Shown one piece after another: positions 52,250 through 62,998 of a stretch of 64,000 nt of DNA. The translations under genes and the position numbers were made by a program. The DNA comes from Blasia pusilla (lineage: Eukaryota > Marchantiophyta > Marchantiopsida > Blasiales): assembly GCA_050084515.1 (NCBI GenBank), contig CM114273.1:24676001-24740000 (forward strand), read 5' to 3'. Position 1 is the stretch's first letter. Every line of letters begins with the position of its first letter. The notes beneath the pieces were generated by a model. That model searched no databases and was not told where the DNA came from. It saw only the letters and a program-made list of their open reading frames with translations.

Positions 52250-55080
52250 AAATATCGCATCTCTCTGACATGACCTACTACCCTATACATATCGCAGATA
52301 TATCCATCGTCCCGTCGGAACTACATCAAGAGGGGGTCAGACATGACATATGCCACCCTTGAGAACAACCATCACATACCAACATGGTGGCTGCACCCCT
52401 CGCAGATCCGCACAACATACACCTCAAGACTGCAGGTACCACTGCCAAGCTCGGAACCACTGTCCCGTCCACATTCGGAAGATGACATGGCGCATAATTG
52501 CGCACATGATCCTTCCAAACCATACTAACCCGTCCTTCCAACATGAGGATTCCGGTTGGTAATACCTCGCGCACACGTAGGATCGTGCACCCTGCAATGA
52601 CATCTAACGTTGTGGATGCCGCCTGCTATAAATACACGTAATCTCCAAGATGAAACCTCCTAATCCGTGGATGATAACCTCCTCCACGAATGGTCGCGTA
52701 CCTCAATGTATCTCTATGCTGAGCAATAGCCAAGTTCTCAAAGGCCATAGGCATAACTCTACGAAGAATCTCCGCCCTCTTAGAACACGCTTGTACCCGC
52801 ATATATGGATCATTAAGATCTAACACCTCTGCCATGTCACGTTGAATAGCTTCAGGTTAATTTGGCTCTCTCCCAAAGATCTAAAACTATGGTGAAAATG
52901 ATGCCAAGGATGCATGCCGACTAAAGGGATAACCCATAGCCAACCATAGCAACTCTAGGTCCCACTCCCTCAACTGTCTCGGCTGCAAGCCACACTTGCG
53001 CAATCCTCTCTTCACCATCTGTACTACTCTCTCCGCCAACCCATCCGCCTTAGGATCATCTCTGGACGTGGTGCGGTGATCTATCAACGCATGACCACAC
53101 AAGGCCTGAAACTCTCCCCTGAACTCGGTACCCTGGTATGTCAACACCTCCGCCGGTGCACCAAAGTGACTAAGCACACGATCTAGAAACGTATAAGCTG
53201 TTCCCTCGCTCGCCTTGTCTAGTAGTGCCATCAACTCTATCCACTTGGAGAAATGCTCCACCATGACCAACACGTACCTGTGATGACGCCCTGTCAATGG
53301 CAAAGGTCCAACAAAGTCTAAACTCCACCGATAACTTAAACCTATAATCGGAAAAGGATGTAGCTACGGAGTGGGAGCATTGAAGGATGCTTGCACTCTT
53401 TCACATACCATACATCTGGCCACAAACTGCTCTACTCAAAGTATGCATGCCGCGCCATCAATACTAAACCTGGAGTAAGCTGTAAGTACGCTTTACTCCA
53501 ATGCCCCAACTCCTCATGGGCATGTCTTACTACACATGCTCGCTAGGGAGAATGAGGTACCACTCGTATCCTACCATCTCCCCATACCCAAAAAATATGA
53601 GTCCCCTCCCACATGAACCTCCTGGCTCTCTATAGGATCCAATCCCGCTCCCTAGCACTCATTGTGCTTACTATGACGCTAGTGCGTAAGAACTCCACAA
53701 CCTCCACATCGTCATGGATATCACGACCACCTGTTGCCTCCTCACTGACCTCCAGATCCAAAGACTCATCATCCAACCCCACCAATGGAGTCATCACCTG
53801 CGAGTGACCTACCATAGTCAACCAACAAAGATAGGCAGATGCATGCCAACCGGGCACCATCTCCTCATCACTCTCTACGTGCCATTGAGCTCCTGTGTCA
53901 TCTCTCTAACTCCGACATGGGTTAGGATTCAACCCATTTGCATCTTGGTTCAGCCAAGCTAGCATGTGAACCACCTCAATCTCATACTCCTGTAGTAATA
54001 GAGCCCACCTGACAAGATTTCCCGTAAGCTTGTCGGACTCCATCAACCACCTCAACGGCTGATGATTAGTGATAAGTGTGAAAGGGTTGCCGGATAAATA
54101 GCACCTAGAATGTGCCACGGCCCACACTGCAGCCAAGCACTCTCCATCTTAAGAGATGTAGTTTGCCTATGCAATGTTGTTTGATTGGCTCGCGTAATCC
54201 ATAACGATCTCCCTCTCCTCGTCATCCCTCTGAGTAAGCACTGCTCCTAGACCCTACATGCTCCAATCCGTATGTAACTGGAATGGGCAACCCCCCCCCC
54301 CCTTCCTCTCTGTAATTGGGCGAGGATGTCAACCTGTCCTTGAGATCTTGAAATGGTCGCTCTTGATCATCTCCCCACAACCAAACCTGATCAAGTCTTG
54401 TCAACAAGGTCAAAGACTTTGCAATCGCACTAAAAACCTTGACATACCGTTGATAGAAGTTCGCCAATCCAAGAAACACTAAAACTCAACTCACATCTAT
54501 AGGGCATAGAATCTGTGAAATAGCCTCCACCTTTGTCTGTTGAGCGCCTAGCCCACTCGAGTATATGGTGTGTCCCAAGTACTCAATCTACTCCTGAAAG
54601 AATCTGCACTTGCATGGATGTAACTTGAGTCCATGTTATTGCAATCGCGGAAATACCTCCTCCAGGTGTCGCTCATGCTCCTCAACCGTGGAACTAAAGA
54701 TAAGAATATCATCTATGTAACATCATACAAAATCCAAGCTATCCAAAATCCTATCCATCACTCTCTGAAACTCCGTAGGTGCATTCTTCAACCCAAATGG
54801 TAAGAACCGCCACTAATACAAGCAATCTCTCCCGAACCGATCTATCCCCCAAATTTTTGTCTTCTCCATGTCCTCCAACCTCATGGGAAGCTGATGATAG
54901 CCTACACGGAGATCTAAAGTACTGAAGATCTTTGCATGCCCTACCGCATCAAAGATCTCCTCAAGAGTAAGCATGGTGTACCGATTTGACCTCGTCTCTC
55001 GGTTGATAGGACGGTAATCTCCACACGGGGGCTGGTATTCTGGCAGGAGAGAGTAAGAGAGGAGAGTCTCTCTTAAAAAA
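52250..55080 (-). pseudogene. Ty3/gypsy pol (RT, RNase H, integrase) ending in a PHD finger
   Basis: Order on the minus strand: truncated RT (from about 55035; CGDYRPINRETRSNRYTML, then LDLRVGYHQLP and the YIDDILI box at about 54720-54700); RT thumb/connection (FLGLANFYQRYVKVFSAIAK, 54479 onward); RNase H (AAVWAVAHSRCYLSGNPFTL with NHQPLRWL, 54136-53906); linker with an acidic patch (53860-53630); integrase core (53303-52887); integrase C-terminus (52835-52626); then a PHD finger (about 52430-52270). Two integrase catalytic Asp positions are changed (VEHFSKW and TYQGTEF) and the Glu is kept (DGLAERV). In the PHD finger, CMLC, CDGC and WHMSC fit C-X2-C-X11-C-X2-C-X4-H-X2-C. After a frame change the last pair reads Tyr at both Cys positions. 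The copy is inactive. Confidence 0.85.
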
Positions 55081-55600
55081 AAAGGGCCAAATCCGCCTCC
55101 TCTCTTCAAAACTTTTTGACATATTTGAAATTTTTGTTTGCTTTCAAATTCATGAAATCTTTAGAAGAGAGTATTTAGTGGTCCACATTTGGCCCTAAAA
55201 AAACCTCCTCTTTCTTGGGGGCAAGAAAAAAGGAGACATCATAAGACCACTACAAACATTTTTCCATCACTCTCCATGTGAGCCTAAGTTTCTTAACATT
55301 CCCTGTCTCGGTCAACAAAAAGCAATGCCCTTGTATTTTTGTTGGAGGACCACCCGGATGCCAACCTCTCTTTTTGCAGGGATTGTTTCCTGCATCATGG
55401 CCTCCCCTAAATTTCCCCAATAACCAACTTTCTGTTGGTTATAAATGGTGTCTGCTCAAGACCAACTTTGTGAAAGGTGAACACATCAGATCCTCGGGCT
55501 GAGAAACTGAGAAGCTGCACCCCTCCCAACCCGTAAGAAAGCTCACCATAAGAAAGGAAAGATTTTTAGAAGTGATTTTCTTCCACCCAACACCCACGAC
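55081..55600. other. Intergenic junction, no gene seen
   Basis: Between the truncated gypsy element and the palindrome-rich cassette. It contains a 9-bp inverted pair GGGCCAAAT (55084) / ATTTGGCCC (55187) beside A-rich runs, which could be the ends of a tiny insertion. Confidence 0.4.
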
Positions 55601-55629
55601 GATCTAACAGGTTGGGAATCCGAAATTGC

Positions 55630-56346
55630 AATTCGACAGGTAGTAGGAATCTTGCACATCTTAGACAAGAAAAGAAGCCTACAACTGGTTTGACGAATGT
55701 AGGGGAACGAGCCAAAAGTTAAGAAGCCCGCCACAATGCGTCAGAAGTTGGTCTCACAGGGAAAGAGTCCGATCACTCAAGCAGTCAACCTGTCAGAATC
55801 CGACAGCTTGCTTGGAAATGGTTAAAAAGTTGCAGTGGGCAAAAAGCAAAAAGTTGCAACCCGTCGGAATCATACGGGTTGCAAAATTGTAATTATGAGT
55901 AGCTAAAAGAACACAATCCATAAGTCCAAAAAAATATTCCAGCAAACTTTTACAAACACCATTATGGGTTGAAAAAATCTCGTCCTTTATTACCTCCGAA
56001 GGAACCTCGGAAATGTACATTTGACCTAGTCTATGATTTCTTCAGCCTCGTCATCTACAAATTTACTCCTAACTCTCCTCGGTGACAGTACCAAAGGAAT
56101 GTCCTGGGATACAAGTGGCTCCTCTGGCCGATTGTAGACGGGGATCGAAAATGTTGGCGAATTCGAGAGCCTTGGCCCCCCCCTAGGTACACCATAACGG
56201 TCCCATGTAACCTGATTTGAGTCCCACCGCCTTCCTTGGCAGTATACCTTGTACGCTCTGCAATGTGACACCCATCCAGTATCAATATGTGCTCCGTCCC
56301 CGGTAATACCATTATGGCAATCGCACAGGTAGCAGGAATCCAACAC
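55630..56346 (-). repeat. Duplicated 3' end of the methyltransferase-like gene, copy 1
   Basis: The stretch from about 55630 is repeated from about 56318 (GAAAAGAAGCCTAC at 55668 and 56357; CAAACTTTTACAA at 55942 and 56519; TGTACATTTGA at 56014 and 56592). It contains a minus-strand frame (56346-56026) ending with RRVRSKFVDDEAEEIID. Another frame at about 56640-56595 ends in a related acidic tail, so both copies appear to carry the end of the same type of gene. One full palindrome core lies at about 55857. Confidence 0.6.
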
Positions 56347-57370
56347 GTCTGAGAGAAGAAAAGAAGCCTACGCCTGCCGACAGGTTGCCTGGAAGTGGTA
56401 AAAAGGTGCAGTGGTCAAAAAGTGAAAAGTTGCAAGCAGGAGAAATCCGACGGGTTGCAAAATAGAAGTCCGCGGAGTACATAGACGATCACATTCGAAA
56501 AGACAAAAAATGTTCAACAAACTTTTACAAGCACCACCATCGTTCGAAAAAATCTTCTGCTTTATATCATCCGAAAAAAGCTCGGAACTGTACATTTGAT
56601 CTATTCTATGAAATCTTTTGCCTCATCATAAAAAAACTCCCTACTCCAAACGCTGCAGTCAAGCTGGGTCGTTGAGTTCTTTGAACTCACTCATCATCGT
56701 CCGAGAGCTCTTGCAAAATTACTTTCGGCCTTGCCCTCCCGAGTTTTGGAATCTTTGGAAGTGACGATGGAGTCACTACCAAGGGTGGATCTGGAACCGG
56801 AGCTCTCGGCTTCGGTGGAGAGTTGTACGCCCCAACAAGCCTTTTGTATTCTGCCTTTGCCTCCTTGCAAAGGTCAAACAGTTCCTGCCTTCCCTCGAGG
56901 CAGAGAATGTTCCTGCCACTCTGCCAGGCGCCTTTGATACTTGCCCCTGAAAGTCCCACTAAGTCGAACACCAAGTCACCCGGCCTTGAGTAGAGCTCGA
57001 TGAGCGTTTGCATCAGGGCTGGCGACTTTTCCCTTCCTCCCTAGTGGGGTCTTGTCTTGCATGTAAATTCCCGGGGAATTGTACAAACTATCTAAGCAAA
57101 GACCCATATGAGCATGGATCCACAGGATCCTCGGATCTTGAACACTGGAAATTGTCTTTGCCGAACAAAAATAAAGACACGAGGAGTGGTCCATCTGTAA
57201 ATAAGCACGTTGGAAACAATGTCAGCAACTAAAGAAGTCGGCTTGAGAACATTTTCAATTACTAACTTTGGACCAACGTGTCGGAGTCCGACGGGTTGTT
57301 TTGTCCCGGACCAACCCGTCGCCTTCCGACGGGTTGGTCAAGGACTAAAACAACCCATCGGGCTTCGTTG

Positions 57371-57666
57371 TTTTTGTCTGTGAGCAACCCGTCGGAAGGC
57401 GACGGGTTGTTGGCCTAGAGCAGCCCATGCTTGCCTGAGAGCAACCCGTCGCTATCAGACGGGTTGTAGCTTTCCGGAAACACAGGGAAAAACCAAAAGC
57501 AACTGCAACCCGTCGGGTTGCCACGGGTTGTAGGTACACCACGGTTTTCCCTGTGTATGTGGGAAAGATGCAACCCGTCGGAAACCGACGGGTTGCTCTC
57601 AGCCGAGCATGGGCTGCTCTAAGCCAGCAACCCGTCGCCTTCAGACGGGTTGCTCACGGACAAAAA
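57371..57666. repeat. 296-bp fold-back hairpin in intron 3
   Basis: The left arm (57371 to about 57500) and right arm (about 57537-57666) are near-perfect reverse complements. They start and end with TTTTTGTCTGTGAGCAACCC and GGGTTGCTCACGGACAAAAA, include AGAGCAGCCCATGC / GCATGGGCTGCTCT, and reach inward to ACACAGGGAAAA / TTTTCCCTGTGT. Each arm carries two copies of the 25-bp palindrome, and a further one is at the centre. It lies wholly inside the intron 57195-57769. Confidence 0.9.
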
Positions 57667-59774
57667 AAATGGAGATTGACACTCATGATACTCACTCAAC
57701 GGAGATAAACACTCATTATACACATCATTAAAATATAATTGAGATTATAGTACAGGAATTGAGCCTTACCCGAATCTGACTCGTCGCGGATCGGAGTGGG
57801 TACTCGTTTTTTATGATACACGATTGCGCCGTCCTCCACTTTAGCGACCTCTTGACGCACTGGAGGTTGAAGAGCTCGTCCTCGCTCCCTCCAGTCAACA
57901 CCAAGAAGCAGCCCTTGTCACTCAGATAGGCGTCTGCAAAGGAGAACAATAGCGCAATTTGGTCATAAGAGAGCGGCACATTCCACTTAGGTACCTCGTC
58001 CGACGGATTCTCGCCCCAAAGTCGCAACCCCAAGGGCAGATCAGCGATCAAGAGATCCACCGCAACCTCTTCGACCACTCCATTCACCGTCCAAGCAGCG
58101 TGCCCGTTTCGTTGGAGCTTCCGTCCCAGCATTGTCAATTTATCGATGGCTGGTGTCGACGCTTGAGAACTGAAGCTCTTCATCTCATCCAAGAAAGGAG
58201 AGCGAAGGAGGACGCTTGTCCGGGTCGTTGTTTGTCTGTGTCTTCCCAAGGATGATGGACTGTATTCTCCTTGGGACAACCCTGGCACCTCTCGCTTCCG
58301 CTTCTCCCGAGTCTGCGGACGGCTTGTCGGGGTCTCTATGACCTCAGACTCTGGTGGCGTTTTTTTCGCCGAGGACCTGGTCCGACCCTCTCTCCCCGCT
58401 CGCCGGACAATTCCGCCTCTGGCCTTGAATCTTCAGCCTCTCTTTGGGAAGACTCGGCCTCTGAATTTTTCCCTCCCCTCGCCTTCCCTTTGAGACCCGT
58501 TGTGGATTTGTCTTTGACTGTGCGGACCTTGGAAGCCAACTCAGCAATCTCGTGGGCTTGCTCTTCTGCATCTCCTCCGAAGAAGTCTTCAGGCTGCACG
58601 AAATTGGGGATGTCGTCTTGTCCTAAGGCCATTGCATCATGAAGCACTCGTAAATCCTTATCGGTGATGTCTTCAGGGTCGATGAAGTCAAGCCAAATGG
58701 GGCAATTCTCCACCTCCCAATCAGACATGTGCTGCCCCATCTCCATGTCGTACATGGAGAATGTCTCTGCATCCGGCGGCGAAGCCCACAATTTCAAGGC
58801 TACCGGTAATTTTCCCCACGTACCTGCATTCTTACACTGGACGAGGTACCTGAAGACCATCCGTCTGCTCCTGTAGATCTCGCTTCTTCTTCGCTTGATC
58901 CCGTTTGTTCCCCTCTACTTCTTCGTCAAGCTCTGCCTGAGGGATGACGCAAACCTTGAACATTGTCTTGAATCCTGGGTTTTTGGTTGGCTTGTCCCAG
59001 ATGCCGTTGAGCCAAACCTCGAAATGTCCAGAACTTTCAAGGTTTGCTTCATCCGGGATGGGCTCTAATCTTCTGAGCTCCGCTTGCAGACCGTCCAGCA
59101 CGGACTTCCCGATAACCCGCAACGCGTCCCAGAACGACCATTCGCGTAGCCAATGGGAGATCACTGGATCGGACACACCTCGAGGATGGTGTGCCGCCCT
59201 CTTCTGGGCCTCTGTGCCCTCGAGACTGATTTTCATCAGTCGGATCCTCCTAAACTCGCTTATGCCGGACAACGCAAACCAATGCACGCGATCTAGGGAC
59301 ACTTTCTCCCCAATCCGACCATGCGGATCTTCATCCCTTTTCCGCTGGCCCTTGATAATCGCCTTCAGCTCCTTGTAGAACTCCGAACCAAGTGCGGGGT
59401 TGAGAATGCTGATGTATCGCTGCATCTTGCTCGCCGTGTATTTTGTTGCTGCAGATACTGCAGCTTGGATGAATTTCGCGCGCTCAGACGTAGATACCTT
59501 CTCCCTCCGCTCTGCTCGGTCGGCGCTCTTCTTTCGGCTTTGTATCTTTGACCAGCAAAGGATGGTTACGGCTGCATCTTGGGAAATAAACTTATTTGCC
59601 CAAGTTTTCATTTTTATCTGAGCACCCTTTGCAAGCATCTGATTGACAAGGGCATCGCCCAAGAACCCCCTGTACTCTCCCGGGTGTGTCGTAAGCACCT
59701 TCCTCACCCGATCGCAGTCCTGGATCCAATGGTGGGTAACATTCCCCTCCGATACAATCCTGCACATCCAAACT

Positions 59775-60590
59775 CAACCCGTCAGGAAATTACATGGGTT
59801 CTTGCAACCCGTCGGACTCCGACGGGTCGTCATAGCTCAAGGTCGGATTCTAGGAACGAGCTAAATGATGCAACCCGTCGGAGTCCGATGGATTGCATTC
59901 AGATTTGCTAATGCCTGGTTTCAACCCGTCGGACTCCAACGGGTTGTGCAACTGAACATACTAACGTGAACATAGCAACCCGTCGGAGTCCGACAGGTTG
60001 TGCAATTGAATGGAAACTTGCAATTTGACGCGAAAGTTGGGGAACCAACTTCCGAATGCAACCCGTCGAACTCTGACGAGTTGATTTCGTCCAAAAACAG
60101 TTTCGAGTCAAGCAACCCGTCGGACTCCGACGGGTTGCTTTGGGCAAAAAACATACTAAACCTGCGGTCAGTCGAACAACTCGTCGGAGTCCGAAGAGTT
60201 GCATCCTTCAAAAAACATCATGAAAAGGCGGCGAGTCGAGCAACCCGTCGGACTCCGACGGGTTGCTTTGGGCAAAAAACATACTAAACCTGCGGTCAGT
60301 CGAACAACTCGTCGGAGTCCGACGAGTTGCATCCTTCAAAAAACATCATGAAAAGGCGGCGAGTGGAGCAACCCATCGGACTCCGACGGTTTGCTTTGGG
60401 CCAAAACTAATTAAATCTGTGGTCAATCGAACAACTCGTCGGAGTCCGACGAGTTGCATTCTTAAAAAAACATCCGAAAAAGCGTCGAGTCGAGCAACCC
60501 GTCGGACTCCGACGAGTTGCTTTCGGCAAAAAAAAACCTAACCCATTCATCAATCCAGCAACTCGTCGGAGTCCGACGAGTTGCGTAAGT
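59775..60590. repeat. Periodic palindrome array in intron 2
   Basis: At least 13 copies of a 25-bp palindrome: half-site CAACCCGTCGGA, one central base, and its mirror. Starts are about 59775 (partial), 59805, 59871, 59922, 59976, 60059, 60113, 60177, 60241, 60305, 60369, 60433, 60495 and 60559. From 60113 on, the spacing is 64 bp (62 once). Two types alternate: CAACCC with central C and CAACTC with central G, so the larger tandem unit is 128 bp, in about 3.8 copies. The array fills the 879-bp intron. Confidence 0.93.
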
Positions 60591-61880
60591 GTAAAAGCAT
60601 CCCAACAACCGTCCCGAGGCAAAGAAGAAGATACTCACGTGTTCATGGCATGCATTGCCATCTCCACCGTCGCCATGTGATGAGGGAATGGGTGAAGGAC
60701 CACTGCCTTCACGCAAAAATGTGCCTCCAATGAGTTGGGCCGCTCCTCCGCAAACTTGGTCCACGCCATGAACCTGTGATTTCCATCCCAGATGAAGAAA
60801 TGCAGATTCCTCATCCAGCTGAATTCCGTGCCCTCTACTTCCCTTCTGAAATCCTGGTCTCGCATCCTCCAGAATGTGTCGAGCTTTTCCAAGTCCTCCT
60901 CCGTAACCAGAGCCTGGGTTCCATGCTCATCGTAAGGCTGAACATAGAAGGGAGGAAAGTTGTCGGCGAGGATCTTTGTCGCCGCCGATTTTTAAGCTTC
61001 AGCGATGTCCTCGTCGGACTGAATTTGCGGGCGTATTCCATTGTCCGCAATGGGCGAGTGGAATCTCGGGCGTTGTGGCCCTCCATGAGTGCCATCTGCT
61101 TCACCACCTGTCAGAACCGGGACAAGATCAATAAGCTACACTGAATTCCCAATGAATTGCAATTCACATAATTCAAAAAACCCAGATCCTCTCTTACCCG
61201 CTTGAAAATGGGGTCGGTTTCTTGACCAGCCAACTTGTCTGAGACAGAAGCTGGCAAATCGACTGGGAACTCGTCGTTTCGATAGAGGTCGATGTCCTCC
61301 GCCGGGCTTGGAGACGAGAATGACCGCTCTCCGGCTTCTTCGGCCATGTCCACCATCTCCACGCTGGCCGTCCTCATGACCTCGTCGTCATCGATTTGAA
61401 CTTCTGGCATTTCCACTATGTTGATTGTGTCCCCGGACTTCATGGGGGACATTTCCCGCATCTCAACACTTTCCGTTGGACGGACATGGCTATCGTCAAT
61501 GGCTTTCGCTTTTTCTCTCCTCCCTTTAGCCAATTCTGCTCTCCTCACCGAGGCGTCCAGACGCTTCTTTTCTCTCTTTTCGTCGGCGATCCTTTTCTTC
61601 AAGGCCTGCGACGTCCCAGCCTCTGCGTTCTGTTTATTGAGCGCCTCTTGAACACGTCTCGCAAGAAGCACCTGGTTGTGCATCTCCGCTTCCCTTCCCC
61701 GCTCCTCGATTTCCTACTGCCTAATTTCATTCGCCGAACGAGGCCCAAAAGACGCCGACGCAGGAGTCCTAATGGACTTCGGAGTGAAGCTCCCAGACTT
61801 GTTGGCTTGTGATTTTTCCTCGTCATTTTTTCCGGAAATGCCTCCACCTATGTCCGCAATGAATCCCTTGATCAGTCGCC

Positions 61881-62180
61881 TTGCTGATGTCGAGATGGGT
61901 AGCTCGAATCGTCTCGCGATCGTTCAATCGGACCGTCTCGCTCTCGTTCGATCGAACCGTCTCACTCTCGTTCCCTCCTATCGACTCGTGATGTGTCGCC
62001 GTGTGAAACGCGCCTTTGTGTCTGATCAGCTGCTGCGCGGGAGAGTGAGGAATGGAGATCGCGAAATGAGAAACCAGAAATGAGCGATTTCTGCCCTATT
62101 TATACTTTTCTAGCCGTTGGGCTGACCGTTGGGTCCCGTCGTCTGTTCGATGGCGACGTGCCGGAGGTTACGGAAATCCG
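61881..62180. other. Leader or promoter of the methyltransferase-like gene
   Basis: Contains three imperfect copies of CGTCTCGCTCTCGTTCGATC at about 61910-61985. I cannot say whether they are coding or 5' UTR. A TATTTATA-like TATTTATACTTTTC at 62098-62111 is TATA-rich on both strands and could serve the minus-strand gene. Confidence 0.35.
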
Positions 62181-62184
62181 GAGG

Positions 62185-62720
62185 TGAAAAATGGCAACCC
62201 GTCGGAGTCCGACAGGTTGCGTGCCTCCGCCATCCTGGGTACGTCGCCACCTGCGCGAGCAACCTGTCGGAGACCGACAGGTTGAGCGCCTCCGCGTCTT
62301 CGGAAAAGAACGCGAGGTACCCGCGCAACCCGTCGGAGACCGACATGTTGCGCGCCTCCGCCGTGTTTGGGACGGGAACGGGACGTACCCAAGCAATCCG
62401 TCGGAGACCGTTGGGTTGCACGCTTCCCTCGTTAAGGGTTAAGAACGCGGGCTTCCCGCGCAAGTTGTCGCAGTCCGATTGGCTCCACACTTCATGTAAG
62501 CACCACAAGGTGAGGCCCTTGCGCGACCCGTTGGAGGGCGACGAGTTGCACGCCTCGCCGTCTGTGGCCAAATAGGTGAGGCACCCGCGAAACTCGTCGG
62601 GAACAGACGGTTTGCACGCCTCCGGCATCTTTGGGCAAGAAGGAGCGTGATCAGAAACTTCGTCGGAGAGCGGACGGGTTGCTCGCCGACAATGTTTGGC
62701 GGCGTGCAACCCGTCAGCCA
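62185..62720. repeat. Palindrome array in the intergenic promoter region
   Basis: About eight diverged copies of the same palindrome, with starts near 62193, 62261, 62325, 62392, 62458, 62522, 62588 and 62655, spaced 64-68 bp, plus a single half-site at about 62706. Spacers share GCCTCCGCC- and ACCCGCG-like words. The array lies between the minus-strand methyltransferase-like gene and the plus-strand gene that starts at 62999. Confidence 0.85.
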
Positions 62721-62998
62721 AAGTTGCGTGCTTCCGATTAGGTTCGGTAATTTTGAGTTACCAGGACTCGGTAGTTCCAAGTGTGATTGGCAACCCTCTG
62801 CTTCCCAAATCCGGTAACACATTGCAACAGAATTGAATGTGTTACAGAATTGGATCCATTGTGTCAGACAATGTCACCCACCGAATTCATCTTGTCAATA
62901 AAAATCTTTCAGGAATATTTGTTTTCCTATTCACTATAAGTTAAAAATTCTCATTCTCTTTCTCATTCTCACCCTCCTCCCGTACGAAATTTCTGGGA

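Larger units (their letters stand above)
56687..61880 (-). pseudogene. ParB-like / DPPY DNA methyltransferase-like gene, multi-exon, with lesions
   Basis: Minus-strand exons inferred: about 61880-61198, 61107-60639, 59759-57770 (with two frame changes) and 57194-56687. Introns are 61108-61197, 59760-60638 and 57195-57769, all GT..AG with matching phases. The first exon encodes a coiled-coil, Lys/Glu-rich segment and an acidic linker. The second has a ParB-like box WDGNHRFMAW (about 60790-60762). The third has a long unknown basic region, then VDLLIADLPLG (58060-58028) at the place of methyltransferase motif IV (normally DPPY). The last has LIELYSRPGDLVFDL followed by VGLSGAS (about 57004-56939) at the place of the SAM-binding DPFxGSGT box. 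Both catalytic boxes are degenerate. Lesions: TAG near 61726, TAA near 61005, and frame changes near 61080, 58850, 58365 (A7) and 57030 (A4). Function, if any, is unknown. Confidence 0.6.

Noticed and set aside
59775-60590. CRISPR-like look (short repeats at regular spacing)
   Set aside because: The repeats are palindromes of two alternating types, the spacers are themselves repeated in the 128-bp unit, there are no cas genes, and the context is a plant intron.
57300-62720. Many open frames with repeated TRRSPTGC- and PVGLRRVA-like peptides on both strands
   Set aside because: They are translations of the palindromic repeats; symmetry makes them open on both strands. They lie in introns or the promoter region.
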